A DNA stretch of 64,000 nt. Source: an uncultured Chlorobiaceae bacterium. GTDB taxonomy: Bacteria > Bacteroidota > Chlorobiia > Chlorobiales > Chlorobiaceae. Positions 55,286-64,000 of the stretch are shown piece by piece. How positions within the stretch are numbered: position 1 is the first letter of the stretch; each line of letters opens with the position of its first letter. Both the position numbers and the translations under genes were made by a program. Under the pieces are notes generated by a model that was given only the letters and a program-made list of their open reading frames with translations, had not been told where the DNA came from and did not search any database. The DNA lies in contig CAJAIK010000094.1 in NCBI GenBank assembly GCA_903939765.1, forward strand, positions 1 through 64,000, in the 5' to 3' direction.

Positions 55286-56479
55286 ATGCGTAATATCATT
55301 TTTACCGGAAAAGGTGGAGTTGGTAAAACTTCTGTAGCCGCTGCAACAGCGCTCAGAGCAGCAGATATGGGGTACAAGACCCTCATTATGTCTACCGATC
55401 CGGCCCACAGTCTGGGTGACTCACTCGATGTTCAGTTAGGACCTTCCCCGGTTAAAGTTGCTGAAAACCTCTGGGGTCAGGAAGTCAGCGTTTTTGGTGA
55501 TCTCAATCTGAACTGGGATGTTGTCAGGGAACATTTTGCCCATTTGATGGAATCCCGGGGTATTGAAGGTGTTTATGCCGAGGAAATGGGTGTGCTTCCT
55601 GGTATGGAAGAGCTCTTCTCGCTCTCTTATATCAAGCGTTACAATGAGCAGCAGGAGTATGACCTCCTTGTTGTTGACTGTGCGCCTACCGGCGAAACCC
55701 TTCGTCTGCTCTCCCTGCCTGAAACATTCGGATGGTTTATCAAGCTTATCCGTAATGTTGAGAAGTTCATGGTGAAGCCTGTTATCAGGCCTCTTTCAAA
55801 GAAAATCAAGAAAATAGACGATTTTGTCGCTCCTGTAGAGGTTTATGACAAGGTCGACAATCTCTTCTCTTCTACAGAAGGGATTATTGATTTGCTGGCC
55901 GACAGCTCCAAAACAACCATGCGTCTTGTCATGAATCCTGAAAAGATGGTTATCAAGGAGTCGATGCGCGCCCTGACCTATCTTAATCTCTATGGCATTA
56001 CCGTCGATCGTATTACCATCAACCGCGTCATGCCTGATCAGAGCCCTGATCCTTACTTCCAGAAGTGGCGTGCAATTCAGCAGAAGTATATTGAGCAGAT
56101 TCAGGAAGCTTTTGCTCCAATTCCGATTACTGAAGTGCCGTTGTTTGATGACGAGGTCGTTGGTATAGCAATGCTTCGCAGGGTCGGCGAGAAAGTTTAT
56201 GGTGACCTGAATCCACTCGATATCTTCTTTAACGAGAATCCCATTGATATCAAAAAGGTCTCTGATGGCCATTACAAGGTGCGTGTCAGATTGCCGTTTA
56301 TGGAGAATATGGGACTGGAACCCAAAATTCTCAAGCTTGGTGATGATCTTACCATCCGTATTGGTGATTATCAGAAAATTGTGGCTTTGCCGATTTTCCT
56401 TGCCGGAATGGATTCTACGGGTGCATCTTATGAAGACAAGTGGCTGAGTATTGATTTCGAGAAGGCAAAACAAAACTGA
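55286..56479 (+). CDS. ArsA/Get3-like ATPase
   Basis: A 397-residue single-domain ATPase with the P-loop [23 protein letters not shown], the switch [11 protein letters not shown] and [16 protein letters not shown], all in the ArsA/Get3 family pattern. An extra C-terminal beta-rich segment (about 315-395: [32 protein letters not shown]) is typical of the bacterial variants. Such proteins are abundant in green sulfur bacteria, where a chlorosome-linked role has been discussed, but no arsenite or tail-anchor partner is nearby here. A bidirectional terminator follows. Confidence 0.9.
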   Translation: MRNIIFTGKGGVGKTSVAAATALRAADMGYKTLIMSTDPAHSLGDSLDVQLGPSPVKVAENLWGQEVSVFGDLNLNWDVVREHFAHLMESRGIEGVYAEEMGVLPGMEELFSLSYIKRYNEQQEYDLLVVDCAPTGETLRLLSLPETFGWFIKLIRNVEKFMVKPVIRPLSKKIKKIDDFVAPVEVYDKVDNLFSSTEGIIDLLADSSKTTMRLVMNPEKMVIKESMRALTYLNLYGITVDRITINRVMPDQSPDPYFQKWRAIQQKYIEQIQEAFAPIPITEVPLFDDEVVGIAMLRRVGEKVYGDLNPLDIFFNENPIDIKKVSDGHYKVRVRLPFMENMGLEPKILKLGDDLTIRIGDYQKIVALPIFLAGMDSTGASYEDKWLSIDFEKAKQN

Positions 56480-56513
56480 TTGTTGTTTCTGTTATTTCGG
56501 CAACTTCGCGATT

Positions 56514-56552
56514 ACCATAAAAAACCTGCCTTACCGGCAGGTTTTTTATGGT
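56514..56552 (+). terminator. Bidirectional rho-independent terminator
   Basis: A perfect 17-bp stem (ACCATAAAAAACCTGCC and its complement) with a five-base loop lies between the convergent ArsA-like and serA stops. A run of A's in one arm and T's in the other allow termination in both directions. Confidence 0.93.
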
Positions 56553-56568
56553 ACTGTTTTTCCCTATT

Positions 56569-58149
56569 TCAGAGCAAGACAAGATTTGCCACGTCAACAC
56601 CGTTCACGTTTCTTATTTCATCAAGCAGCCCAGGTGTAACAGCGCCATCAACAACAATTGCGGTCATCGCGACCTTTTTTTCCTCATCTCTTGAGAGTGC
56701 CACATAAGCCACATTCAGGTTGTGCTGTAAAAGTAATTGAGTGACATGGGCAATAACACCCGGTTTGTCGGTATTGTTGTAGATGATGATGTTTCCTTCA
56801 GGCTTGAATTCCACAAGAAACTGGTCGATCATCACAATTCTTATCTCCTTGTCGCCAAAGACGGTTCCGCCGATCATCCGCTTTGTTACTCCATTTTCAA
56901 GTTCTATGCGGATCAGGTTGGTATAGTCCGGATTTTCTTTTTCAAATTTCTGTTCCAGACTTATGCCGCACTCCTTTGCCATGGTAAAGGCATTGATGTA
57001 GTTGGTATCTTTTGACTGCCGGACATCAAGAAGCCCTTTGAGAGCTGCGGCGGTAATGACTTCATTGAAGGTATGCAGAAACTCTCCGGAGGTTCTTACG
57101 GTCATTTTGTTTGCATGGGTTGGTGCCATCTGAGCCAGTGTTGCTCCAAGTTTTTCGGCCAGGGCAAGATATGAGCTCACTCCGGGAGCCTGTGCCAGTT
57201 CGACAGCCGAAGCATTGACCGCGCCGACAAGTTTTCCTGTGCGTTTCCATTCTACAATCTGTTCTGCGATTTGAATGGCAACTTTTTCCTGTGCTTCGCT
57301 GGTGGAGGCGGCAATATGCGGTGTGGCAATCACCTGTTCGAGTTTAAGAAGGGGATTGTCAGGCTTGACCGGTTCGGTTTCAAAAACATCAACTGCTGCC
57401 GCGGCAACTTTGCCAGACTGAATGGCTTCTGCAAGATCAGCCTCATTAATGATTCCTCCCCTGGCGCAATTGACGATGATAACGCCATGCTTCATCAGCT
57501 CAATCGTCTGTTGTGAAATCAGGTTACGGGTTGATTCGTTGAGGGATGAGTGGATGGTGATAAAATCGGCACGTATGAAGTTTTCATGCAAGGGAAGAAG
57601 CTCAATGTTGAGTTTTGCTGCGTATTCGTCGGGAATCATGGGGTCATAAGCGACTATTTTCATTCCGAAGGCCTGCATGCGGGATGCCACCTCACGCCCG
57701 ATTTTTCCAAGACCGATAATGGAGAGGGTTTTGCCCTCAAGTTCCACGCCGGAAAATTTTGTCTTGTTCCAGTTTCCCTGCTTCATGTCGGCCGTTGCCT
57801 GTGGAATACGGCGGGCGGCGGAAAGCATCATTGCACAGGTGTGCTCTGCGGCAGAAACGGTGTTTCCCCCGGGAGTATTCATCACGATAATGCCGTTTCT
57901 GGTTGCAGCTTCAATGTCGATGTTGTCAACTCCGGCACCAGCCCTTCCGATAAGTTGCAGCTTTGTGCCGCACTCGATAATTTCTGCAGTAACTTTTGTT
58001 GCGCTTCTGACGATCAGTTTGTCGAAGCCGCCAATGATCTCTTTGAGTTCTTCCTTGCTGATTTTCGGCTTTTCGGTCACACTGAAGCCGTTTTGACGGA
58101 GGATCTGACCGCATTGAGGATCAATACCGTCAGTGATCAGTACGTTCAT
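56569..58149 (-). CDS. serA: D-3-phosphoglycerate dehydrogenase
   Basis: A 526-residue long-form SerA: substrate domain (LIGRAGAGVDNIDIEAATRNGI), NAD domain (SIIGLGKIGREVASRMQAFGMKIVAYDP), catalytic ARGGIINEADL and the HIAASTSEAQEKVA motif, the intervening ASB domain (about 330-450) and a C-terminal ACT domain (IIYNNTDKPGVIAHVTQLLLQHNLNVAYVALSRD). It catalyses the first step of serine synthesis; the ACT domain is the likely serine-feedback site. Confidence 0.96.
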   Translation of the reverse strand: MNVLITDGIDPQCGQILRQNGFSVTEKPKISKEELKEIIGGFDKLIVRSATKVTAEIIECGTKLQLIGRAGAGVDNIDIEAATRNGIIVMNTPGGNTVSAAEHTCAMMLSAARRIPQATADMKQGNWNKTKFSGVELEGKTLSIIGLGKIGREVASRMQAFGMKIVAYDPMIPDEYAAKLNIELLPLHENFIRADFITIHSSLNESTRNLISQQTIELMKHGVIIVNCARGGIINEADLAEAIQSGKVAAAAVDVFETEPVKPDNPLLKLEQVIATPHIAASTSEAQEKVAIQIAEQIVEWKRTGKLVGAVNASAVELAQAPGVSSYLALAEKLGATLAQMAPTHANKMTVRTSGEFLHTFNEVITAAALKGLLDVRQSKDTNYINAFTMAKECGISLEQKFEKENPDYTNLIRIELENGVTKRMIGGTVFGDKEIRIVMIDQFLVEFKPEGNIIIYNNTDKPGVIAHVTQLLLQHNLNVAYVALSRDEEKKVAMTAIVVDGAVTPGLLDEIRNVNGVDVANLVLL

Positions 58150-58444
58150 GTTTTTTTTATTATTGGTTTTTGCGGAATTTAACAGGCAAAGGCTTCCAAG
58201 GCGGTTCTTGCCTTTTTGCCTACACCTTCATTCTTTGCTGCTATAATATATTTTTTTTGATGTTACTATTATTAAGGAAAAATTGCAGCAAAGGTAATCA
58301 TTCATAATGGGATTATGAAGAGCCATCTTTTAACGGGATGCTCGTTTTCACTGAATTTATCAGTATGGTTGTTCATGTTATTCATGTGTTTTTTTTATCT
58401 TGCCTCTTGAAAATTCTAATAAAGTTATTATTGTTGTAAAACGA

Positions 58445-59506
58445 ATGGAACAGTTACATGATTTAAGAGTTTCACGAATTATCCGTCTTTCTTCCCCCAA
58501 GGCACTCAAGGAGATGCTGCCGGTGGATGAGCGTATTGCGGCTACCGTTGCCGCCGGACGTCGTGAAGTTGAGAATATATTGACCGGCAAGGATTCGAGG
58601 TTACTGGTGATTGTCGGGCCCTGTTCGATTCATGATATGGATGCGGCGCGTGAGTATGCCACCCGGCTTTCAGTGTTGCGCGCTGAACTTCAAAGTGATC
58701 TCTGCCTCATGATGCGGGTTTATTTTGAAAAGCCACGGACGACCATTGGTTGGAAAGGATTTATCAATGATCCTCATCTTGATGATACCTACGATATTGA
58801 GCATGGCATTTTTCATGCCCGCAAGCTTCTGCTTGAAATCAACGAAATGGGTCTGCCAGCCGCAACGGAGTTTCTTGACCCGATATCGCCCCAGTATGTT
58901 GCCGACCTGGTGAGCTGGGCGGCAATCGGAGCAAGAACCATCGAGTCACAGACTCACCGCCAGATGGCCAGCGGGCTCTCCATGCCGGTCGGCTTCAAGA
59001 ATTCGACCGATGGACGCCTTAATGTTGCCGTTGATGCTATCCGTTCAGCGATGCACCCTCACAGCTTTCTCGGTATTGACCAGGAAGGTCGCAGCAGCGT
59101 TATTACGACAAAGGGCAACCCGTTTGGTCATCTCGTGCTGCGTGGTGGTGAGAAGCCGAATTATGATGCAGCAAGCATTACGCAGGCTGAATCATGGATT
59201 GGCAAGGCGGGCCTGGAGCTGTCGCTTCTTGTTGACTGCAGTCATGCCAATTCAGGCAAAAAACATGAGCAGCAAGTGAATGTCTGGGAAGATATACTGA
59301 AGCAGAAAAGAGAGGGCAATAAAAGTATTGTCGGCGTCATGATCGAAAGTAATCTCTGTTGCGGTAATCAACCTTTCCCGGAGGATCCCGTCAAGCTAAG
59401 GTATGGAGTCTCCATTACCGACGAATGTCTTTCATGGGAGGAGAGCGAGCGCATGCTTCGTAAAGGGGCTGCTGTCATGCACAAGCTTATCCACGGAGAA
59501 GAGTAA
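58445..59506 (+). CDS. DAHP synthase (class I, AroF/G/H type)
   Basis: A 353-residue enzyme. ATG 58445 ([12 protein letters not shown]) is preferred to a TTG 15 codons earlier. Motifs [90 protein letters not shown] and [14 protein letters not shown] are class Ialpha DAHP synthase. It condenses PEP and erythrose-4-phosphate at the entry of the aromatic pathway. The stop is followed by a possible weak hairpin. Confidence 0.95.
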   Translation: MEQLHDLRVSRIIRLSSPKALKEMLPVDERIAATVAAGRREVENILTGKDSRLLVIVGPCSIHDMDAAREYATRLSVLRAELQSDLCLMMRVYFEKPRTTIGWKGFINDPHLDDTYDIEHGIFHARKLLLEINEMGLPAATEFLDPISPQYVADLVSWAAIGARTIESQTHRQMASGLSMPVGFKNSTDGRLNVAVDAIRSAMHPHSFLGIDQEGRSSVITTKGNPFGHLVLRGGEKPNYDAASITQAESWIGKAGLELSLLVDCSHANSGKKHEQQVNVWEDILKQKREGNKSIVGVMIESNLCCGNQPFPEDPVKLRYGVSITDECLSWEESERMLRKGAAVMHKLIHGEE

Positions 59507-59635
59507 CACCATTCCTCGCGGTCATTACCGTTTGTGACGGCTTGCGGGGAATTTTGAGGAGCGCCAGGCACTGAGCCTCGCCTTTGCCTTTTATAGAAAG
59601 AGAGCGATTCCATCACATAACAGGGGGGGATAATA

Positions 59636-60769
59636 ATGGCAATAGAGATTCGTCAGGTTCAGAATAAAAAAGAGCGGAAGAAGTTTATCACCTTTGCATG
59701 GCAGATCTACCGCAACGATCCCGAGCTCGACAGGTACTGGGTGCCGCCGGTTATTGACGATTACATGAAAACGCTTGATACGGAAGTGTTCCCGTTGTAT
59801 GATCATGCCGATCTTGCCCTTTTTACGGCATGGAAGGATGGGGTTATGGCGGGCACTATTGCCGCCATTGAAAACCGGCGGCATAATCAGGTTCACGGTG
59901 ACAAGGTTGGTTTCTGGGGTTTTTTTGAGTCGATCAATGATCAACAGGTGGCCAACGCTCTTTTTGATGCGGCTGCCGGTTGGCTGAAAAAAAAGGGACT
60001 TGATGCCATGCGCGGCCCGGTCAGCCCCTCCATGAATGACCAGTGCGGTATGTTGACCAGGGGATTCGATAGCGCTCCGGTTTTTCTGATGCTCTACAAC
60101 CCGCCCTACTACAATGATCTTGTTCTGAAGTATGGTCACCGTGTTGGGCAGGAACTGCTTGCATGGTATATCGACCAGAAAATTATTGATATCGAACGCC
60201 TGCGCCGAATCGCCGGGCATGTGATGAAAAGGGAGGGATTGACGGTGCGGATCATGAATATGAAGGATTTTGACCGAGAAATTGACCGTATACGCGACAT
60301 CTACAACAAGGCGTGGGAGAAAAACTGGGGATTCGTGCCCATGACTGACAAGGAGTTCAATTTTCTCGCCAAAAGCCTTAAACCCCTTGCAAATCCTCAC
60401 TACATCTACTTTGTCGAGGATCGCAACAAGCGCACGGTCGGCTTCTCGCTCTCGCTTCCCGATGTGAATCAGGCGTTGAAACATGTTAATGGAAACCCTT
60501 TTTCGCCCATTGGACTTCTGAAATACCTCTGGTACAGTCGCAAAATTTCAATGGTACGTACCATAACCATGGGTGTTCTTCCTGAATACCGCAGCAAGGG
60601 AGTTGACAGTATTCTCAATACCCAGATTGCCGATTATGGGGGAAAACACGGGGTTTTTGCCAGTGAGATGAGCTGGGTGCTCAAATCGAACGAGGCGATG
60701 AGCAAGCTCGCAAAGGTAATCGGAGGAAAGCCCTACAAGGAGTACGTTATATACGAGGCTGATATTTGA
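59636..60769 (+). CDS. GNAT-like conserved protein
   Basis: A 377-residue protein with GGGGGG a few bases before ATG 59636. The N-terminal part (KKERKKFITFAWQIYRNDPELDRYWVPPVIDDY) and the C-terminal part (ITMGVLPEYRSKGVDSILNTQIADYGGKHGVFASEMSWVLKSNEAMSKLAKVIGGKPYKEYVIYE) resemble a duplicated or extended GNAT N-acetyltransferase fold; the P-E-Y-R-x-K-G segment is like the acetyl-CoA-binding loop (R/Q-x-x-G-x-G/A). Substrate unknown. It is convergent with the porin-like gene, with a terminator between. Confidence 0.72.
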   Translation: MAIEIRQVQNKKERKKFITFAWQIYRNDPELDRYWVPPVIDDYMKTLDTEVFPLYDHADLALFTAWKDGVMAGTIAAIENRRHNQVHGDKVGFWGFFESINDQQVANALFDAAAGWLKKKGLDAMRGPVSPSMNDQCGMLTRGFDSAPVFLMLYNPPYYNDLVLKYGHRVGQELLAWYIDQKIIDIERLRRIAGHVMKREGLTVRIMNMKDFDREIDRIRDIYNKAWEKNWGFVPMTDKEFNFLAKSLKPLANPHYIYFVEDRNKRTVGFSLSLPDVNQALKHVNGNPFSPIGLLKYLWYSRKISMVRTITMGVLPEYRSKGVDSILNTQIADYGGKHGVFASEMSWVLKSNEAMSKLAKVIGGKPYKEYVIYEADI

Positions 60770-60791
60770 CAGCGAAAAATGCTGTGAACAT

Positions 60792-60831
60792 AAAAAAGGA
60801 GGCGCCCGGTTTAGGAAGGCCTCCTTTTTTT
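60792..60831 (+). terminator. Bidirectional rho-independent terminator
   Basis: A perfect 12-bp stem (AAAAAAGGAGGC and its complement) with a 15-base loop lies between the GNAT-like gene and the convergent porin-like gene. A's on one arm and T's on the other serve both directions. Confidence 0.9.
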
Positions 60832-60871
60832 ATCTACCGAATCTCGGCAAAGAACGTTATCGCATCCTGTT

Positions 60872-61570
60872 TCAGAATGATGCCATAAAGACAAGGTGCG
60901 AAGCTTCTGTGTCAGGGTTGTAGACATAAGAGGCCGTATAGCGATCTTTCGAAACCGATATGCCGGTGTTGACAAGAGCAATGTTGTCGCCCTCCTTGTC
61001 ACCATAGTAATCCTCATCTCCTAAACCAACAACACCTTTTGCCGTATAGCCATCTTTGTCGTAGAATTTGTAGCTGGCTTCACAGTACTTGGCATTTTTG
61101 TATCCGGGGGTTGTATCATTACCGGCTACGTTGATAGCGGCAAGCAGGCTGAGATTATCCTTCGCATAACCGATGTTAAACTCAACCACGTTTGGACCGT
61201 CACTGCTGAAATCAAACGATTTGTTGTTGCCAGCAACCGGAACATAATAATTGATCAAGGTAAAGCTGAATGGCCCGACTGGCACGGTGGCATAAAGGTC
61301 AACCTCCTTGTAGCGGGATTTAGCTCCGAACTCATCAACAACATTATCGATAACGGCATAGGAACCCCACGTGCCGACGACAACGCCGATACCCGGAAAA
61401 GTGTAGGAAAGGGCTGGCTGAATGGCTGGTGAATCGCCGATATCTCCACCTCTCCATACATAGCTGCTGACAACGTCTGCGCCGATTTTAAATCCTTCAG
61501 CCTGGGCGGTACCGCCGAATCCGGCAAAAAGTGCTACTGCAAGGGTTAATAGTTTTGCTGTTTTTCTCAT
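60872..61570 (-). CDS. Outer-membrane beta-barrel protein (TorF/Gcw_chp-like)
   Basis: A 232-residue protein; ATG 61570 has AGGAGAG upstream and is preferred to a longer frame starting at 61639. Signal peptide (AKLLTLAVALFAGFGGTAQAEG), then alternating beta strands beginning KIGADVVSSYVWRGGDIGDSPAIQPALSYTF, as in the TorF putative-porin family, and ending in an aromatic residue (LVFMASF). It probably forms a small outer-membrane channel. Confidence 0.78.
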   Translation of the reverse strand: MRKTAKLLTLAVALFAGFGGTAQAEGFKIGADVVSSYVWRGGDIGDSPAIQPALSYTFPGIGVVVGTWGSYAVIDNVVDEFGAKSRYKEVDLYATVPVGPFSFTLINYYVPVAGNNKSFDFSSDGPNVVEFNIGYAKDNLSLLAAINVAGNDTTPGYKNAKYCEASYKFYDKDGYTAKGVVGLGDEDYYGDKEGDNIALVNTGISVSKDRYTASYVYNPDTEASHLVFMASF

Positions 61571-61839
61571 TGACACTCTCCTGTTTTTTTTGTGTTGTTG
61601 TATGGTCCAGTTATTTTTTCTTTTCTTGTAAAAAAACACTGAATTCTTTAATAAAACCTACCCTGTAATATAAAAAGTTAATAAAATTATACAAATAAGT
61701 AATAAAAATTAGGCAATAATCTCATTTTCCTTAATAAAGTGATGTTTTTTGTGATTTATCGGCGTTTGTTTTGAGGCTCGCTTCATGCTACATTCAGAGC
61801 ATCTATTGAAGTGCTCCTGAAAAAAATAAAATTCCGTTC

Positions 61840-62247
61840 ATGACGCAAGCTGAAATTGTGCTGCAAGGCGGATACTCCGGCTATGACGCCCTCAACAGCT
61901 TTATTGCATCATTTGCCGAGGCAGAGGGTTACAGCAGGTTGTTTTTGGAGCAGCTTCAGCTTTCCATGAAGGAGGTCTTTGTCAACGCAGTCAAGCATGG
62001 TAACAGCGAACAGAACAGCTTGAGTGTCTCCTGTACGCTCAGTGCTGCTGCTGGCACACTTCTCGCGTCCATCAGGGATTGTGGAAAAGGGTTCAATTTC
62101 GATGAACTGCCCAATCCTGTTGATCCCCGAAATCTTTTCCGTTTATCAGGAAGGGGGCTCTTTATTCTTCGCAGCATTGCCGAAATCATCGCTCTTGAAC
62201 GTGACCGTGAGGGATCGGTGCTGACGCTGCGTTTCCACCCCTCCTGA
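61840..62247 (+). CDS. RsbW-like anti-sigma/serine kinase ATPase
   Basis: A 135-residue HATPase-fold protein: N-box QLQLSMKEVFVNAVKHGN, G1 box SIRDCGKGFNFDELP and G2 box LSGRGLFILRSIAEII. This is the RsbW/SpoIIAB-like switch-kinase family, which phosphorylates STAS antagonists. A STAS protein is encoded at 24653, but the two are far apart and a partnership is a guess. ATG 61840 has no strong ribosome-binding site. Confidence 0.88.
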   Translation: MTQAEIVLQGGYSGYDALNSFIASFAEAEGYSRLFLEQLQLSMKEVFVNAVKHGNSEQNSLSVSCTLSAAAGTLLASIRDCGKGFNFDELPNPVDPRNLFRLSGRGLFILRSIAEIIALERDREGSVLTLRFHPS

Positions 62248-62311
62248 ATGGTCAGAGTAACATGCTCATGGCGGGCAAATATTCATAAACAGGTAAACAA
62301 ACAACAAACAG

Positions 62312-63964
62312 ATGGATGTATCACAAAGTGCAGTCTGGAGTGCTCTTGTAACACACAAGCAGGAAATTGAAAAACTGCATATCCGGGAGCTGTTTCAGCA
62401 GGATGGCGAACGGTTCAAGCGCTTTTCCATTCAGTGGGGCGAGCTCTTGCTCGACTATTCAAAAAACAGGATCACTCCCCGTACCATGGAGTTGCTTTTG
62501 GATCTCGCCCGCAGCGTTGAGCTCGAAAAAAAGCGTGACGAGATGTTTCATGGTGCGCAAATCAACTCTACAGAACAGCGTGCCGTGCTCCACACCGCCC
62601 TTCGCCGACCCCCGGGCTATTCGCTTCAGGTTGATGGCCTTGATCTTTCAGCAGAAATTGCTGATGTGCTCGCCCAGATGAAAGAGTGCTGTGAGAGGGT
62701 TATTTCGGGCTCGTGGAAGGGATATACCGGCAAGCGGATGACCGATGTGGTCAATATCGGTATTGGCGGTTCTGATCTTGGTCCCTTCATGGTAACCGAA
62801 GCGCTTCGCCCCTTTGCTCACGGCCAGCTCCAGGTTCATTTTGTCTCCAATATTGACGGAACCCATATCTCCGAGACGCTGAAAAAGCTTGACCCCGAAA
62901 CAACGCTTTTCGTCATTGCCTCAAAAACCTTTACCACCCAGGAGACGCTGACCAATGCCATGAGTGCCCGTGCATGGTTTTTGACTCATGCCACCAGCCA
63001 ATCGCATATTGCAAAGCATTTTGTGGCGGTATCAACCAACCGCGCAAAGGTTGTCGAGTTCGGTATTGATGAAGCCAACATGTTCCGGTTCTGGGAGTGG
63101 GTTGGAGGACGTTATTCCCTCTGGTCTTCAATCGGACTCTCCATAGCCCTCTTTCTCGGTTTTGACCGCTTTCAGGAGTTGCTCAATGGTGCCTATGCGA
63201 TGGACGAGCATTTCTGTCATGAGCCTCTTGATCGCAATATTCCCGTTCTGCTTGCCCTGCTTGGCGTCTGGTACAATAATTTTTTTAATGTCTCCTCCCA
63301 TGCAGTCATCCCTTACGACCAGTACCTGCACCGTTTTCCTGCCTATCTCCAGCAGCTTGATATGGAGAGCAACGGCAAGCGGGTTGACAAGCAAGGTCAG
63401 ACGGTAGCTTATGCAACGGGGCCTGTGATTTGGGGCGAACCGGGCACCAATTCTCAGCACGCTTTTTTTCAGTTGCTGCACCAGAGTCCAAATTTTATTC
63501 CTGCCGATTTTATTGTGCCGCTCAAAAGCCAGAACCCGGCAGGGGAGCATCATGATATTCTGCTTGCCAACTGTTTTGCACAGACCGAAGCGCTTATGAA
63601 GGGCAAAAATGAGCAGGAGGTGCGTCTTGAACTTGAAGCTGCCGAAACTGAGCCATCGCAGCTTGAAGCCCTGCTGCCGCATAAGGTTTTTCCTGGAAAT
63701 CGTCCGACCAACACCCTCCTTTTTGGTGAACTCAATCCTTTTGCTCTTGGAAGCCTCATTGCCATCTATGAGCACAAGGTTTTTGTGCAGGGCATTATCT
63801 GGGGGGTCAACTCGTTTGACCAGTGGGGTGTTGAGCTTGGCAAACAACTTGCAAAAGCCATTTTTCCGGAAATCCAGGGGGATGAGAGTGTTTCCAGTCA
63901 CGACAGCTCAACCAACGCCCTCATCAATGCCTACCGCGAAGCTCGAATGAAGAAGATGGCTTGA
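62312..63964 (+). CDS. pgi: Glucose-6-phosphate isomerase
   Basis: A 550-residue enzyme of the long eukaryotic/E. coli type. [62 protein letters not shown], the catalytic-region ESNGKRVD and [17 protein letters not shown], and the end motif GVELGKQLA are hallmarks. It interconverts glucose-6-phosphate and fructose-6-phosphate. It starts 64 bases after the RsbW-like gene. Confidence 0.97.
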   Translation: MDVSQSAVWSALVTHKQEIEKLHIRELFQQDGERFKRFSIQWGELLLDYSKNRITPRTMELLLDLARSVELEKKRDEMFHGAQINSTEQRAVLHTALRRPPGYSLQVDGLDLSAEIADVLAQMKECCERVISGSWKGYTGKRMTDVVNIGIGGSDLGPFMVTEALRPFAHGQLQVHFVSNIDGTHISETLKKLDPETTLFVIASKTFTTQETLTNAMSARAWFLTHATSQSHIAKHFVAVSTNRAKVVEFGIDEANMFRFWEWVGGRYSLWSSIGLSIALFLGFDRFQELLNGAYAMDEHFCHEPLDRNIPVLLALLGVWYNNFFNVSSHAVIPYDQYLHRFPAYLQQLDMESNGKRVDKQGQTVAYATGPVIWGEPGTNSQHAFFQLLHQSPNFIPADFIVPLKSQNPAGEHHDILLANCFAQTEALMKGKNEQEVRLELEAAETEPSQLEALLPHKVFPGNRPTNTLLFGELNPFALGSLIAIYEHKVFVQGIIWGVNSFDQWGVELGKQLAKAIFPEIQGDESVSSHDSSTNALINAYREARMKKMA

Positions 63965-64000
63965 GAGCTCCCGAAGCCATGAGATAAAGTTGATGACAAA

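Overview
The window reads as chromosome of a green sulfur bacterium (Chlorobiaceae: Chlorobium/Pelodictyon type). This is inferred from a plant/cyanobacterial-type phytoene desaturase at the left edge, a Get3/ArsA-like ATPase, a possible chlorobactene acyltransferase and the general protein style. I could not run a database search, so species is not assigned.

Layout. 1-5.9 kb: a carotenoid desaturase cut by the window edge, a broken GAF/receiver sensor gene, a PAS-GAF histidine kinase, tRNA-Arg(CCG), tRNA-Pro(CGG) and an NRAMP-like transporter. 6-10.3 kb: a nitroreductase, a P-type cation ATPase and a CDF transporter. 10.3-20.7 kb: housekeeping genes (secreted phosphatase/nuclease-like protein, purC, DedA, transketolase N-half, rsmD, coaD, an aminotransferase, a PlsC-like acyltransferase, a PSP1 protein, metG). 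20.7-25.3 kb: initiator tRNA with a clear terminator, a NamZ-like secreted protein, two tandem cyclopropane-fatty-acid synthases and a STAS protein with an AT-hook-like tail. 25.3-34.6 kb is an accessory stretch: an unknown lipoprotein with a helical partner, a lone receiver protein, a 1006-residue PAS/GAF kinase, miaA, and a divergent pair of a two-TM DUF4231-like protein and a membrane-anchored TIR protein. 34.6-42.3 kb: an amino-acid ABC transporter with fused binding protein and permease, maf, a sodium:solute symporter, a PfkB kinase and a GH13-like protein.

42.6-52.5 kb is the most distinctive region. It is a co-directional block of ten Flp/Tad pilus genes (flp, cpaB, cpaC, tadE, tadG, cpaE/tadZ, cpaF/tadA, tadB, tadC, prepilin peptidase). 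Its codon usage is visibly C-rich and proteobacterial-looking, and it is bounded by two 56-bp imperfect direct repeats that match at 49 positions. The right repeat runs into the start codon of truA. This looks like an acquired pilus/secretion island inserted upstream of truA.

52.5-64 kb returns to ordinary chromosome: truA, a LysM lytic transglycosylase, an ArsA-like ATPase, serA, DAHP synthase, a GNAT-like protein, a porin-like protein, an RsbW-like anti-sigma kinase and pgi. Three perfect-stem terminators are visible in the window, at 20804, 56514 and 60792; the last two sit between convergent genes.
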